A stretch of DNA of 64,000 bases from NCBI GenBank assembly GCA_937136395.1, contig CAKZOI010000047.1, forward strand, positions 62,001 to 126,000, in the 5' to 3' direction. Of the stretch, positions 46,545 to 55,196 are shown piece by piece. The position numbers and the translations under genes are program-made. The notes below the pieces were generated by a model. It ran no database searches and had not been told where the DNA came from. It worked only from the letters and a program-made list of their open reading frames with translations. The DNA is from an uncultured Opitutia bacterium. GTDB lineage: Bacteria; Verrucomicrobiota; Verrucomicrobiia; Opitutales; Coraliomargaritaceae. Every line of letters begins with the position of its first letter. Position 1 is the first letter of the stretch.

Positions 46545-47006
46545 TTAAGACTTCAATTCCAGCTGCCGGATGGCTTCGTAAGTCGCGATACCAGCAGAAG
46601 TTGCCAAGTTTAACGAACGCATGGCGGTATTTTTATGCGGAATCGTCAACCGTTGTCCTTCTAATTGTGCATGCAGCCAGTCCGGCACTCCGTGCCCTTC
46701 ACTCCCAAAAATAAGCCCATCTCCCTCAGCATATTCCACATCCCAATAGATATGATTCGCCTTAGTCGTAAATAGCCAAAGTCGCTCTGGGCGATGCTCA
46801 CTCTTTAAAAACGCATCCCAATCATCATGGTGGTGCACATCCAAGGAATGCCAGTAATCCATACCGCTGCGCCTTAGATGCTTGTCCGTGATCGTAAACC
46901 CTAGGGGGTGTATCAGATGCAAACGCGTCTCCGTGATCGCGCAAAGCCGACCAATGTTCCCAGTATTTTGCGGAATCTCGGGATTGAATAAAACAATATG
47001 CAGCAT
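46545..47006 (-). CDS. trmL: tRNA (cytidine/uridine-2'-O-)-methyltransferase TrmL
   Basis: TrmL methylates the ribose of nucleotide 34 in tRNA-Leu isoacceptors. The 153-residue SPOUT protein has MLHIVLFNPEIPQNTGNIGRL (motif 1), LIFGSEGHGVPDW (motif 2) and RLTIPHKNTAMRSLNLATSAGIA (motif 3, trefoil-knot SAM site). Size and lack of an N-terminal RNA-binding extension are typical of TrmL. It is separated from rpsA and dgkA by spacers carrying dispersed repeats. Confidence 0.93.
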   Translation of the reverse strand: MLHIVLFNPEIPQNTGNIGRLCAITETRLHLIHPLGFTITDKHLRRSGMDYWHSLDVHHHDDWDAFLKSEHRPERLWLFTTKANHIYWDVEYAEGDGLIFGSEGHGVPDWLHAQLEGQRLTIPHKNTAMRSLNLATSAGIATYEAIRQLELKS

Positions 47007-47012
47007 ACGGAG

Positions 47013-47053
47013 GAACGTTGAACACTGAACTTAGAACATCCAACACTGAATTC
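47013..47053 (+). repeat. Dispersed GAAC-type repeat, copy 2
   Basis: Contains GAACGTTGAACACTGAAC and a following CCAACACTGAATTC, the same family as 46467-46505. It lies between the trmL start and the dgkA stop. Confidence 0.55.
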
Positions 47054-47073
47054 AAAGATTCTCACCCATCCCT

Positions 47074-47478
47074 CTAGCCAAACCATCGCTCCCAATTGAC
47101 CACAATCACTGACAGCCAGCATATAAAACAATTAAGCAAACTCATAAGCACCGCGGCACTTCCGATATCTTTAGCGCGTTTTGCCAAAGGCCGATTTCGA
47201 AGTGATATGTCATCCACAACAGCCTCAATCGCTGAGTTAATCAACTCCATCATCAACACGAGAAAAATACTCAGCACTAGAATCAAGTGCTGAACCAAAG
47301 GCACATTCAAAAAAAATGAAGCTGGTATCAAGACACATGCTAAGATGGCCTCTTGGCGAAAGGCGGCCTCATGCTTCAACGTAGAGCCAATACCCTCAAG
47401 TGAATATAAAAACGCCTTAAAGACGCGCTTCCCTCCAGTGTTTTTGTGGACATTCGGATCGATTGGTTCACTCGTCAT
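47074..47478 (-). CDS. dgkA: Diacylglycerol kinase
   Basis: DgkA phosphorylates diacylglycerol (or undecaprenol in some bacteria) at the inner membrane. The 134-residue protein has an N-terminal polar stretch, GKRVFKAFLYSLEGI, KHEAAFRQEAIL, and the catalytic ELINSAIEAVVDDIS and AKDIGSAAVLMSL segments with three membrane helices. The size is usual. It is divergent from parE. Confidence 0.93.
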   Translation of the reverse strand: MTSEPIDPNVHKNTGGKRVFKAFLYSLEGIGSTLKHEAAFRQEAILACVLIPASFFLNVPLVQHLILVLSIFLVLMMELINSAIEAVVDDISLRNRPLAKRAKDIGSAAVLMSLLNCFICWLSVIVVNWERWFG

Positions 47479-47582
47479 AATCTTTCATAGCGATACTTGA
47501 CTTGGGTCAAAAGTCGACACTCGTTTTGTAACAAAGCGATCCCGGAGAGAACCGAGATCGCCCTAAACTCTACTTTTCTAAA

Positions 47583-47618
47583 ATTCAGTGTTGGACGTTC
47601 GTTGATCGGCGTTCAACT
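47583..47618 (-). repeat. Dispersed GAAC-type repeat, copy 3 (inverted)
   Basis: An ATTCAGTGTTGGACGTTCG start and GCGTTCAACT end, the reverse complement of the unit at 46467/47013. It lies in the divergent dgkA-parE spacer. Confidence 0.55.
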
Positions 47619-47672
47619 TAACCAAGTCTACCAAACAACTAAATTTCGAGGCCCCACTACCAATTTTTTAAT

Positions 47673-49526
47673 ATGTCCGCAGATTATACCGAAGATAGCA
47701 TCAAATCACTTGACTGGAAACAACACATCCGCCTCCGCCCCGGGATGTATATCGGTAAGCTTGGAGACGGCTCCTCATCAGACGACGGTATCTACATCTT
47801 ACTCAAAGAAGTTATCGACAATTCGATCGATGAATTCGTCATGGGGAATGGCAAAGTAATCGAAGTCAATATCGACGGCACTCATGTGGCTGTGCGTGAC
47901 TTTGGTCGAGGTATTCCGCTTGGGAAGCTCAAGGACTGTGCGTCTAAGATCAATACAGGAGCGAAATACGATTCCGAGGCCTTCAAAAAATCCGTAGGAC
48001 TTAACGGGGTTGGCATCAAAGCGGTCAACGCCCTCTCCTCAGAGTTCGAAATTCAAGCGTTTCGAGATGGCAAAACTCGCTGTGTCTCTTTCTCACAAGG
48101 TGAAGTCGTCAGCGAAGACAAACGAGATAAAGCAGCAAAAGACGTCGCCAATGGAACCGCGCTTCGCTTCGATGCAGACCCAGAAATATTCGGTAAAGTG
48201 CGTTTTCGCGATGATTACGTTGAAGACATGCTGTGGAACTACGCCTACCTCAATAGCGGTCTGACGATTGTCTATAACGGCAAAAAATTCAAATCGGACA
48301 AAGGGCTCCATGACCTGCTCGAAAATAAAATCGATGGCAATCCGATGTATCCGATCATCCATATTAAAGACACAGATATCGAAGTAGCCTTCACGCACAA
48401 CGAATCTTACGGTGAAGACTACTACTCTTTCGTAAATGGTCAGCACACGACCATGGGCGGCACGCACCTCGCAGCGTTTCGTGAGGCGCTTGCAAAAACC
48501 ATTAAAGATTTCTACAAGAAAGATTTCGACGCCGTCGACATACGCACCTCTATCTGCGCGGCAGTAAGCGTTAAAGTTGAAGAACCGGTATTTGAGTCGC
48601 AAACAAAAACCAAACTCGGCTCTCAAGAAATGGGACCAAAGGGGCCGACAGTGCGCACCTTTATGATTAATTTCATTAAGCAGGCGCTCGATAACTACTT
48701 ACATCGCAACCCTGAGACTGCCGAAATCCTTGGCAAAAAAATCCAAGAATCTGAACGAAATCGTAAGGAGCTAAAAGGCATACAAAAGCTAGCCCGTGAG
48801 CGCGCGAAAAAAGCCAAAGTGCACAACAAAAAACTGCGCGATTGCCGTATCCACCTAGACACTAAAAAGGACGGTCGCTTGGACTCGACCCTATTCATTA
48901 CCGAGGGCGATTCTGCATCTGGATCCATAACCAAAGCGCGTGATGTCAATACACAGGCGGTCTTCTCACTGAAAGGTAAACCGCTCAACTCATTTGGGCT
49001 TACCAAGAAAGTGGTCTACGAAAACGAGGAATTCAACCTCCTACAAGACGCGCTGAAAATCGAAAACGGCTTAGATGATTTACGCTATAACAATGTAGTG
49101 ATCGCGACAGATGCCGACGTCGACGGCATGCACATTCGCTTACTATTGATCACCTTCTTCCTGCAATTCTTCCCTGAGTTGATCAAACAAGGACATCTAC
49201 ACATCCTCCAAACGCCACTCTTCCGAGTGCGAAACAAGAAAGTCACCCGCTACTGCTACACAGAGGAAGAACGTGTTGCCGCTATTGAGGAATGTAGTCC
49301 AAAACCGGAGATCACACGCTTTAAAGGACTCGGTGAAATTTCTCCTGATGAATTCCAGCACTTCATCGGCAAAAACATTCGACTCGATCCAGTTATCATA
49401 CCAAAAGGAATGACAATCAAGGACATGCTCACCTTTTACATGGGTAAGAATACGCCCGACCGACAGGAATTTATTATCGAGAATCTAAAGATCGAAAAGG
49501 ACCAAGCCGAGTTGATCACCGCATAG
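47673..49526 (+). CDS. parE: Type IIA topoisomerase subunit B (ParE/GyrB-like)
   Basis: A 617-residue ATPase subunit of topoisomerase IV or gyrase. Signatures: [23 protein letters not shown] (N-box), [24 protein letters not shown], then the TOPRIM domain with [22 protein letters not shown] and [15 protein letters not shown], ending near [13 protein letters not shown]. The length and the DNA-binding C-terminal third fit ParE. No matching A subunit (parC/gyrA) follows; the next genes are on the opposite strand. The ATG at 47673 gives the family's usual short N-terminus. Confidence 0.9.
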   Translation: MSADYTEDSIKSLDWKQHIRLRPGMYIGKLGDGSSSDDGIYILLKEVIDNSIDEFVMGNGKVIEVNIDGTHVAVRDFGRGIPLGKLKDCASKINTGAKYDSEAFKKSVGLNGVGIKAVNALSSEFEIQAFRDGKTRCVSFSQGEVVSEDKRDKAAKDVANGTALRFDADPEIFGKVRFRDDYVEDMLWNYAYLNSGLTIVYNGKKFKSDKGLHDLLENKIDGNPMYPIIHIKDTDIEVAFTHNESYGEDYYSFVNGQHTTMGGTHLAAFREALAKTIKDFYKKDFDAVDIRTSICAAVSVKVEEPVFESQTKTKLGSQEMGPKGPTVRTFMINFIKQALDNYLHRNPETAEILGKKIQESERNRKELKGIQKLARERAKKAKVHNKKLRDCRIHLDTKKDGRLDSTLFITEGDSASGSITKARDVNTQAVFSLKGKPLNSFGLTKKVVYENEEFNLLQDALKIENGLDDLRYNNVVIATDADVDGMHIRLLLITFFLQFFPELIKQGHLHILQTPLFRVRNKKVTRYCYTEEERVAAIEECSPKPEITRFKGLGEISPDEFQHFIGKNIRLDPVIIPKGMTIKDMLTFYMGKNTPDRQEFIIENLKIEKDQAELITA

Positions 49527-49655
49527 AAAGCGCATCGCGGAGCGTCATGGGTTCACCGCAGTGAGACGCGGTTTCTTTAAGACTGTGTAATCTGCATCAT
49601 TCACGCGTGCAGCGTAGAAATAGATACGATGATAATCCTGAGTTTAGAGAATGCC

Positions 49656-50030
49656 TTAAAAGTGCAACAACTCTTCAAGGCTCGCAAAAGTCATCTTCTT
49701 TTGGAAAACCCCTTGCGAAGATTTACCGCTGATTAAAACAAAGTGCTTTTGGCTTTGTTGAGACTGACCATACATCACAATCTCTATAAAGATCGACTCT
49801 TTCTGTGAGCCATTATCACCCAGATAAATATTAGGGTAATCAGGGTTAAACGGGTATTCCTTTACGACTTTGGGTGCAGGGGGTGGTACTGGAGCGGCAC
49901 GCTCTGGTTGCTGTTGCTCCGGCGGTGGAGCTGAAATCCCGCGAACGAGACTGCGAAAGGCATCATCATCGGCGAAAAGTGAACACGGCAAAGCGAAACA
50001 AACTACAGCAAGTATACATTTCTCGTACAC
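49656..50030 (-). CDS. Secreted hypothetical protein, proline-rich
   Basis: A 124-residue protein I do not recognise. A signal peptide (CILAVVCFALPCSLFADDD) is followed by a Pro-rich linker (PPPEQQQPERAAPVPPPAP) and a compact domain with YPNIYLGDNG, IEIVMYGQSQQ and ending LEELLHF. The GTG at 50030 is the only plausible start. It lies between parE and the GreA/B gene on the minus strand. The domain may be a short bacterial adhesin or a periplasmic binding module; the sequence does not decide. Confidence 0.6.
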   Translation of the reverse strand: MYEKCILAVVCFALPCSLFADDDAFRSLVRGISAPPPEQQQPERAAPVPPPAPKVVKEYPFNPDYPNIYLGDNGSQKESIFIEIVMYGQSQQSQKHFVLISGKSSQGVFQKKMTFASLEELLHF

Positions 50031-50139
50031 ATTTTATGTAACAAGCATCGACACAGAGCTAGTCAAAAACTCAAGAAACCGAAGTCTTCGTTGATATCGC
50101 AACGTAGTAAGTTACGATCAGCAAAGGTTCGCACTAAAT

Positions 50140-50610
50140 TCACTCAATATGCAGCACTTCACCAGTATTACCATTTGGTAAGACAAAGGTCTCGCCGACT
50201 TTACGGCCGAGCACTCGAGACGCTAAAGGTGAATGCGAATTCAAAACAGTGACTTCGATATTATCTACATTGATCACTTGGCCACCTGCGACTCCTGCAA
50301 AAAAGAAAAACTCTTCACTGCCACCGATATCACATTTAAACAAAGCACCCAGTGATATTTTATCATTCGGCTTCAACAAATCTTCGCGTTCCGATTGAAG
50401 CTCTTCGATTGCTTCCGCCCATTGTTTTGCCTGCCCCGCTTGACCGGCGGCGAGGTAGGATGCCTCCAAGCCTTGGGTATCCCACTGTGACTCCGCCCGC
50501 GACTCATCGTTTGTCGCATACTCAGCCGCATCCTTTGACGCGTTCACTGCGTGAATCAATTCTTCACGTAAAGTGTCAATGAGGGCATTAAAAAAGAGTG
50601 TCTTGTTCAT
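50140..50610 (-). CDS. GreA/GreB-family transcription factor
   Basis: A 156-residue protein with an N-terminal acidic helical region (the expected coiled coil, around residues 1-75) and the GreA/GreB C-terminal domain ending INSHSPLASRVLGRKVGETF-type sequence (HSPLASRVLGRKVG). Gre factors stimulate RNA polymerase cleavage of backtracked RNA. The N-terminus is shorter and lacks the usual GreA motif, so this may be a regulatory Gre paralogue (Rnk or Gfh1-like) rather than true GreA. Confidence 0.75.
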   Translation of the reverse strand: MNKTLFFNALIDTLREELIHAVNASKDAAEYATNDESRAESQWDTQGLEASYLAAGQAGQAKQWAEAIEELQSEREDLLKPNDKISLGALFKCDIGGSEEFFFFAGVAGGQVINVDNIEVTVLNSHSPLASRVLGRKVGETFVLPNGNTGEVLHIE

Positions 50611-50722
50611 GAGGTAAACTTCAAGAATCTACATACAGGATGAAAACTCAAACGAAAATGTTCGGACAGTTCGCTTGAATTGAGTAGCAAAGTAGGCACT
50701 GTCTGGCATTTCGATCATAATC

Positions 50723-51697
50723 ATGGCTTCACTTACTTCACAACGCACCTCCGGATATAAACCATTTCTTTTTGCATTTTGCGTTTTTGCACTATGCTGG
50801 ATCACCGCACTCTTATATGCAGGAGGCTTTACAACCAGTATCAAGGCAGGCATGGCCTTTCTTGATTGGCCACTTTCAAATGGCTCTGTAAACCCTGACG
50901 GCTGGTTGACCGAATCGGATAAGTTGGCAGAGCACAGTCACCGCCTACTGGGTATGAAAATTGGTCTGCTTTCAATCGGACTCTTGATCTGGACCTGGCT
51001 CCGCGAAGAGCGCCCTCAAGTGCGCACGCTCGCCCGCGTGCTCCTTTTGATCGTCGTCCTCCAAGGTGTGTTAGGTGGCGCCCGTGTGCGGTTCGACCAA
51101 TTAAACATTCTCAGCGATCACAATCTTATAGCCCAATCCTTTGCAGTCGCACATGCCTGTGGTGCACAAATCGTACTCGCACTGCTTGTCGCGCTTACAA
51201 TAAGCAGTTCTCGCCTATGGATTGAGAAACAAGGCGGACTAATTGCAGCGGTCCCAAAATCGATTAAAAAATGGAGCCTTATTGCTTGCGTCAGTATTTT
51301 CTTACAAATTCTAGTGGGCGCTATCATGCGCCATGCAGATGCTGGTTTAGCGATTGCCAAATTCCCACTTGCTCAGGATGGTAGCCTACTTCCAGCGTAT
51401 TGGAACTTCGATGTGGGTGTGCACTTCGCACACCGTGTGGGAGCGGTCGGCGTGCTCATCGCCCTAAGCATCTTACTCGGTAAAGTTTGGGCGCACCAGA
51501 GCACCCGAAAAGCACTTAGAGGGATCGCCATCTTCATTAGCCTACTATTAGTTGTGCAAATATATCTTGGTGCGCTAACAATCTGGACTGTTAAAAACCC
51601 CTATGTGGCGACTGCCCATGCGTTGATAGGCGCTTTTCTACTTGCCAGCACGTGGGCGCTTACTTTGCTTGCGCACCGTCCAATTAAGATAGAATAA
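50723..51697 (+). CDS. ctaA: Heme A synthase (CtaA/Cox15)
   Basis: CtaA oxidises heme O to heme A for the terminal oxidase. The 324-residue protein has eight predicted helices and the four heme-ligand His in AEHSHRLLG, SDHNLIAQSFAVAHA, and HFAHRVGAV plus ATAHALIGAF. It starts the cytochrome oxidase locus, followed directly by ctaB. The ATG at 50723 is 14 bases into the transcript's probable leader; the gene is divergent from the GreA/B-like gene. Confidence 0.93.
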   Translation: MASLTSQRTSGYKPFLFAFCVFALCWITALLYAGGFTTSIKAGMAFLDWPLSNGSVNPDGWLTESDKLAEHSHRLLGMKIGLLSIGLLIWTWLREERPQVRTLARVLLLIVVLQGVLGGARVRFDQLNILSDHNLIAQSFAVAHACGAQIVLALLVALTISSSRLWIEKQGGLIAAVPKSIKKWSLIACVSIFLQILVGAIMRHADAGLAIAKFPLAQDGSLLPAYWNFDVGVHFAHRVGAVGVLIALSILLGKVWAHQSTRKALRGIAIFISLLLVVQIYLGALTIWTVKNPYVATAHALIGAFLLASTWALTLLAHRPIKIE

Positions 51698-51743
51698 ACG
51701 TCTATTAATTTTAGGGCACCTTCATCACGAGAGTTATCAAATT

Positions 51744-52667
51744 TTGAATCAACCATCTACAGACACCTCAAGCTACTCGGATTCTTCTGAATCTGCCTTG
51801 CCTTTGCGTGCGCGGTTAGAGGATTTCTATGAACTGACGAAGCCTCGATTGAGCTTCCTCTCCGTGATCACTGCAGTTGTGGGCTATTTAGCAGCCGACC
51901 CCTCACGTAACTTTAGTGTCCTAATAAGCCTACTTATTGGCACTTCGCTTGCCGCTGGTGGCGCTGCAGTTCTAAATCAATGGTTAGAACGTGAAGCAGA
52001 TGCCAAGATGGTGCGCACGCGTAGTCGCCCCATTCCCGCAGGTCGTATCAATCCAACCCACGCCTTCATCTATGGAATGGGCCTCAGTGTTGTCGGTTGT
52101 TATCTACTTTACACAGGTGCCAATTTACTAGCTGGAACGCTCACAGCAGCGACGATTGCCTCTTACGTCTTACTCTACACACCGCTTAAAAGGCTCACAA
52201 CTTGGAACACACTTGTCGGCTCGATACCGGGTGCATTGCCTCCATTGATTGGCTGGGCAGCCGCAGAAGGTCGCATCAGCACGCTGGGCTGGATTCTATT
52301 TGCCATTCTTTTCCTTTGGCAAATGCCGCATTTCTTTGCGATCGCTTGGACACATCGGAAAGACTACGCCGAAGGTGGCTTCGTCATGCTTTCCAATGCA
52401 GATGCCAATGGTCGAAAGGTTGCGGTGCAAGCATTCGTATTTTGCCTTGCGCTAGTGATTAGCACCCTGCTTCCAGCTATACTGGGCTATGCAAGTTGGG
52501 TATATGGTGCTATTGCAACAATCGCAGGCATCTACATCTTGAGACCTTCGATCGCATTTCTAAACGAATCAAACCGCGATGTCGCAGCCCGGAAACTTTT
52601 TTTCGCCTCAATTTTCTACCTTCCAGCACTCCTGTTTCCTTTAGTGCTAGATCTCTGGTTGATTTAG
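51744..52667 (+). CDS. ctaB: Protoheme IX farnesyltransferase (heme O synthase)
   Basis: CtaB (CyoE) farnesylates heme B to heme O, substrate of CtaA. The 307-residue membrane protein has the UbiA-family DXXXD site (the NQWLEREADAKMVRTRSRP segment) and the second site near WTHRKDYAEGGFVMLS, with several transmembrane helices. TTG at 51744 is the only start in a sensible position. It lies 46 bases after ctaA and 16 bases before the DUF420 gene. Confidence 0.93.
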   Translation: MNQPSTDTSSYSDSSESALPLRARLEDFYELTKPRLSFLSVITAVVGYLAADPSRNFSVLISLLIGTSLAAGGAAVLNQWLEREADAKMVRTRSRPIPAGRINPTHAFIYGMGLSVVGCYLLYTGANLLAGTLTAATIASYVLLYTPLKRLTTWNTLVGSIPGALPPLIGWAAAEGRISTLGWILFAILFLWQMPHFFAIAWTHRKDYAEGGFVMLSNADANGRKVAVQAFVFCLALVISTLLPAILGYASWVYGAIATIAGIYILRPSIAFLNESNRDVAARKLFFASIFYLPALLFPLVLDLWLI

Positions 52668-52683
52668 CCAGCGCGCCCTTGAA

Positions 52684-53112
52684 ATGTCTTCATTTACAGA
52701 GTTCCTTCCCACACTGAACGCTTGCCTGAACGGGGTCTCGACCCTCCTGCTCTCTGCGGGCTTTATCTGCATAAAGAGTGGTAAAGAAAAAGCGCATCGA
52801 GGGTGCATGATTTCCGCATTCTCGGTTTCCGTCATCTTTCTGGTCTTTTACGTCTTACACAAAATACTCGTCAAAGGTGTGCACACGAGTTTCACCGGCG
52901 ACGGTATTTGGCGTGACATCTACTACATCATGCTCGCTACCCACATTGTGCTCGCCATGGCAATTGTGCCCTTAGTGCTCCGCACACTCACCTTAGCGAT
53001 ACAAGGAAAACACGAAAAACACAAAGCTTGGGCTAAGTGGACGTTTCCAATTTGGTATTATGTTTCGATCACAGGTGTATTGGTCTATCTGTTTCTCTAT
53101 CAGTGGTTCTAG
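52684..53112 (+). CDS. DUF420 membrane protein
   Basis: A 142-residue four-helix protein of the DUF420 family: LNACLNGVSTLLLSAGF, then KAHRGCMISAFSVSVIFLVFYVLHK, LATHIVLAMAIVPLVL and KHKAWAKWTFPIWYYVSITGV. DUF420 genes occur regularly beside cytochrome c oxidase genes and are thought to help its assembly, perhaps copper insertion; a heme role has also been suggested. Direct evidence is lacking. It lies between ctaB and the azurin-like gene on the opposite strand. Confidence 0.85.
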   Translation: MSSFTEFLPTLNACLNGVSTLLLSAGFICIKSGKEKAHRGCMISAFSVSVIFLVFYVLHKILVKGVHTSFTGDGIWRDIYYIMLATHIVLAMAIVPLVLRTLTLAIQGKHEKHKAWAKWTFPIWYYVSITGVLVYLFLYQWF

Positions 53113-53118
53113 ACCCGA

Positions 53119-53646
53119 TCATTCGGCCGGAAGCACAGTCATCACGCCACGCATCCCAGCAAAGCAATGGGCCGGAAAGGAGCAAAGGTAGACATATTCA
53201 CCTGCCTCTGGGGCAACGAATTCGATCGTATTCGACTCACCAGGACCCAGTAGCTTCGTGTAGGCAATTACTGAACTGGCTTCACTTTCTGGAATAAAAT
53301 CATTGTCACGCGCTAGAGCAGCTTTGCCAGCATAGGCATTAGCATCGACGCCTTTTTCCAAAACGACAACATTGTGCCCCATCGCAGTCTTAGGCATGCG
53401 ACCCGTATTCTCAAAAATGATTTTTACCCGATCACCTGTTTTTACGGAAAATTCAGTGAGGCTGAATTGCATCCGATCATTTCCTTCAATACGCACTGCA
53501 GTCACGCCACCCAATGTCTGAATCGCAGCAAGAGACGATGTTTCTTTAGAAACTGAGAGTGGCTCCACCGATGTATCATCAGTTTGCGAACCACAAGCCG
53601 AGAGCAAAAAAACGGATAAAACAGAGAGGAAATAAACAGATTTCAT
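53119..53646 (-). CDS. Azurin/auracyanin-like blue copper lipoprotein
   Basis: A 175-residue cupredoxin lipoprotein. The signal peptide ends in a lipobox (LSAC, Cys 18). Cu ligands are His 91 (TAMGHNVVV), Cys 155, His 160 and Met 165 (LCSFPAHCFAGMRG). The His-to-Met spacing (four residues between) is that of auracyanins and is one longer than in classical azurin. It would be a membrane-anchored one-electron carrier, plausibly delivering electrons to the oxidase coded around it. It is the only minus-strand gene inside the oxidase locus. Confidence 0.92.
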   Translation of the reverse strand: MKSVYFLSVLSVFLLSACGSQTDDTSVEPLSVSKETSSLAAIQTLGGVTAVRIEGNDRMQFSLTEFSVKTGDRVKIIFENTGRMPKTAMGHNVVVLEKGVDANAYAGKAALARDNDFIPESEASSVIAYTKLLGPGESNTIEFVAPEAGEYVYLCSFPAHCFAGMRGVMTVLPAE

Positions 53647-53864
53647 AACTTTTAAATAGTCCCCTCTAAACGCTTTGCAATTCTACGAAGTTAAAAAAGA
53701 GTGCTAATCCTTGGAATTAAAACACCTAATACCCCACTTAAGTGCCACTGATTGACAGCATTATTACAAGATATACTTGTCACACAGGATTACGCTCCTT
53801 AATCCTTTTGCATCTCTAATAGAAGCCTCATTTTATTTTCCTACTAACCGAACTCACTGCACCC

Positions 53865-55187
53865 GTGAAGACACTCACCCACGGATTGAACCGTTTACCA
53901 TCTCTAGCAATCGCACTCTTCGCCATGGTCTTTCTTGGCGGATGCGACTTGAACACCAAAATGTCGACATTCGACACGAAAGGCCCCATTGCGGAGACGC
54001 AACTCGATCTCTTCATGCTGACTGTTTGGGTCACTACGTTTATCTTCATCGTTGTCGGAGGCGTCTTTGTGGTCGCGATTGTTAAATTTCGTGAGCGACC
54101 AAATGATGATCGCCCGATGCCATCTCAAGGGCATGGCAATCCCCTCGTGGAAATTGGTTTGATTGGCGCATCTGTCCTCTTGCTCGTCATCATCGCCGTG
54201 CCGACCCTACAAGCGATTTGGTATACACACGACACACCAACTGATGAACACAGCAAACTCGGCAATTGGTATCCTGGTGACGACCTCGCCGAAGGCAGCG
54301 AAGATGAAGTGCTCGTCATTCGCGTCATCGGTTATCAATGGTGGTGGGAATTTGAATACCCCCAACTGGGCATCAGTACAGCCAATGAAATGGTGATTCC
54401 AGCTGGTAAAGCCGTGCACCTTGAACTCCGTTCAGTCGATGTGATCCACTCTTTCTGGCTGCCGCGTATCGCAGGAAAGGTGGATTTAATTCCTGGTCGT
54501 GCCAACGCGATGTGGATTCAAGCAGGCGACAACATTGAGGCTTGGACTGAAAAGAATGGTGCTAAAGGTAGCGAACTTGAGCTACAAGCCGCTTACAATA
54601 AGTATCTTGAAGAAGAGATCCACGATTACTACTATGGGCAATGCGCTGAGTATTGCGGAGATTCTCACGCACGTATGCTCTTCCGCGCCACAGTTGTTGG
54701 CGACGACGATTTTGCAGCATGGGTCGATAGTGAACGCGTTGGCCACACTGCACCAGACGGCATGGCTTGGGATGAATGGTATAAAATATACGACAGCAAG
54801 CCTGAATCGCTTACAGGTGATTTGAATGAAGGAGCTAAAGTATTTATGGGGCGCGGCAAATGTATCGCCTGTCACTCCGTTGAAGGCAACCCACGCGCCC
54901 TCGGGGTCGCTGGACCGAACCTCACGAATGTGGGCGAGCGCCTCTCGATAGCAGCTGGCTGGCTCAATCACCACACTGAAGAGGACGTCCTCATCGAGGA
55001 AGAGCAATACGCCAACTTCGTAAAGTGGATCAAAGAGACTGATGTCGTCAAACCAGGCAATTTAATGTGGAAGGCTAATGGTAACGGAATCGGCGAACTC
55101 ACCGACCCTGACAATCCAGAGCAACTCAAACTATTAACGGACGAAGAAATCCACTACCTCGCCCGCTACCTTCAATCTCTTAAGTAA
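53865..55187 (+). CDS. coxB: Cytochrome c oxidase subunit II with fused cytochrome c
   Basis: A 440-residue subunit II. It begins with a lipobox-like segment (FLGGCDLN, Cys 27), two membrane helices (about residues 50-75 and 95-115), then the cupredoxin domain with the CuA ligands HSFWLP (His 195) and QCAEYCGDSHARM (Cys 260, Cys 264, His 268, Met 271). A C-terminal cytochrome c domain has CIACH (Cys 333, Cys 336, His 337). This is a caa3-type arrangement. The GTG at 53865 is the start. It follows a 218-base gap after the azurin gene. Confidence 0.95.
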   Translation: MKTLTHGLNRLPSLAIALFAMVFLGGCDLNTKMSTFDTKGPIAETQLDLFMLTVWVTTFIFIVVGGVFVVAIVKFRERPNDDRPMPSQGHGNPLVEIGLIGASVLLLVIIAVPTLQAIWYTHDTPTDEHSKLGNWYPGDDLAEGSEDEVLVIRVIGYQWWWEFEYPQLGISTANEMVIPAGKAVHLELRSVDVIHSFWLPRIAGKVDLIPGRANAMWIQAGDNIEAWTEKNGAKGSELELQAAYNKYLEEEIHDYYYGQCAEYCGDSHARMLFRATVVGDDDFAAWVDSERVGHTAPDGMAWDEWYKIYDSKPESLTGDLNEGAKVFMGRGKCIACHSVEGNPRALGVAGPNLTNVGERLSIAAGWLNHHTEEDVLIEEEQYANFVKWIKETDVVKPGNLMWKANGNGIGELTDPDNPEQLKLLTDEEIHYLARYLQSLK

Positions 55188-55196
55188 GTATTTACA

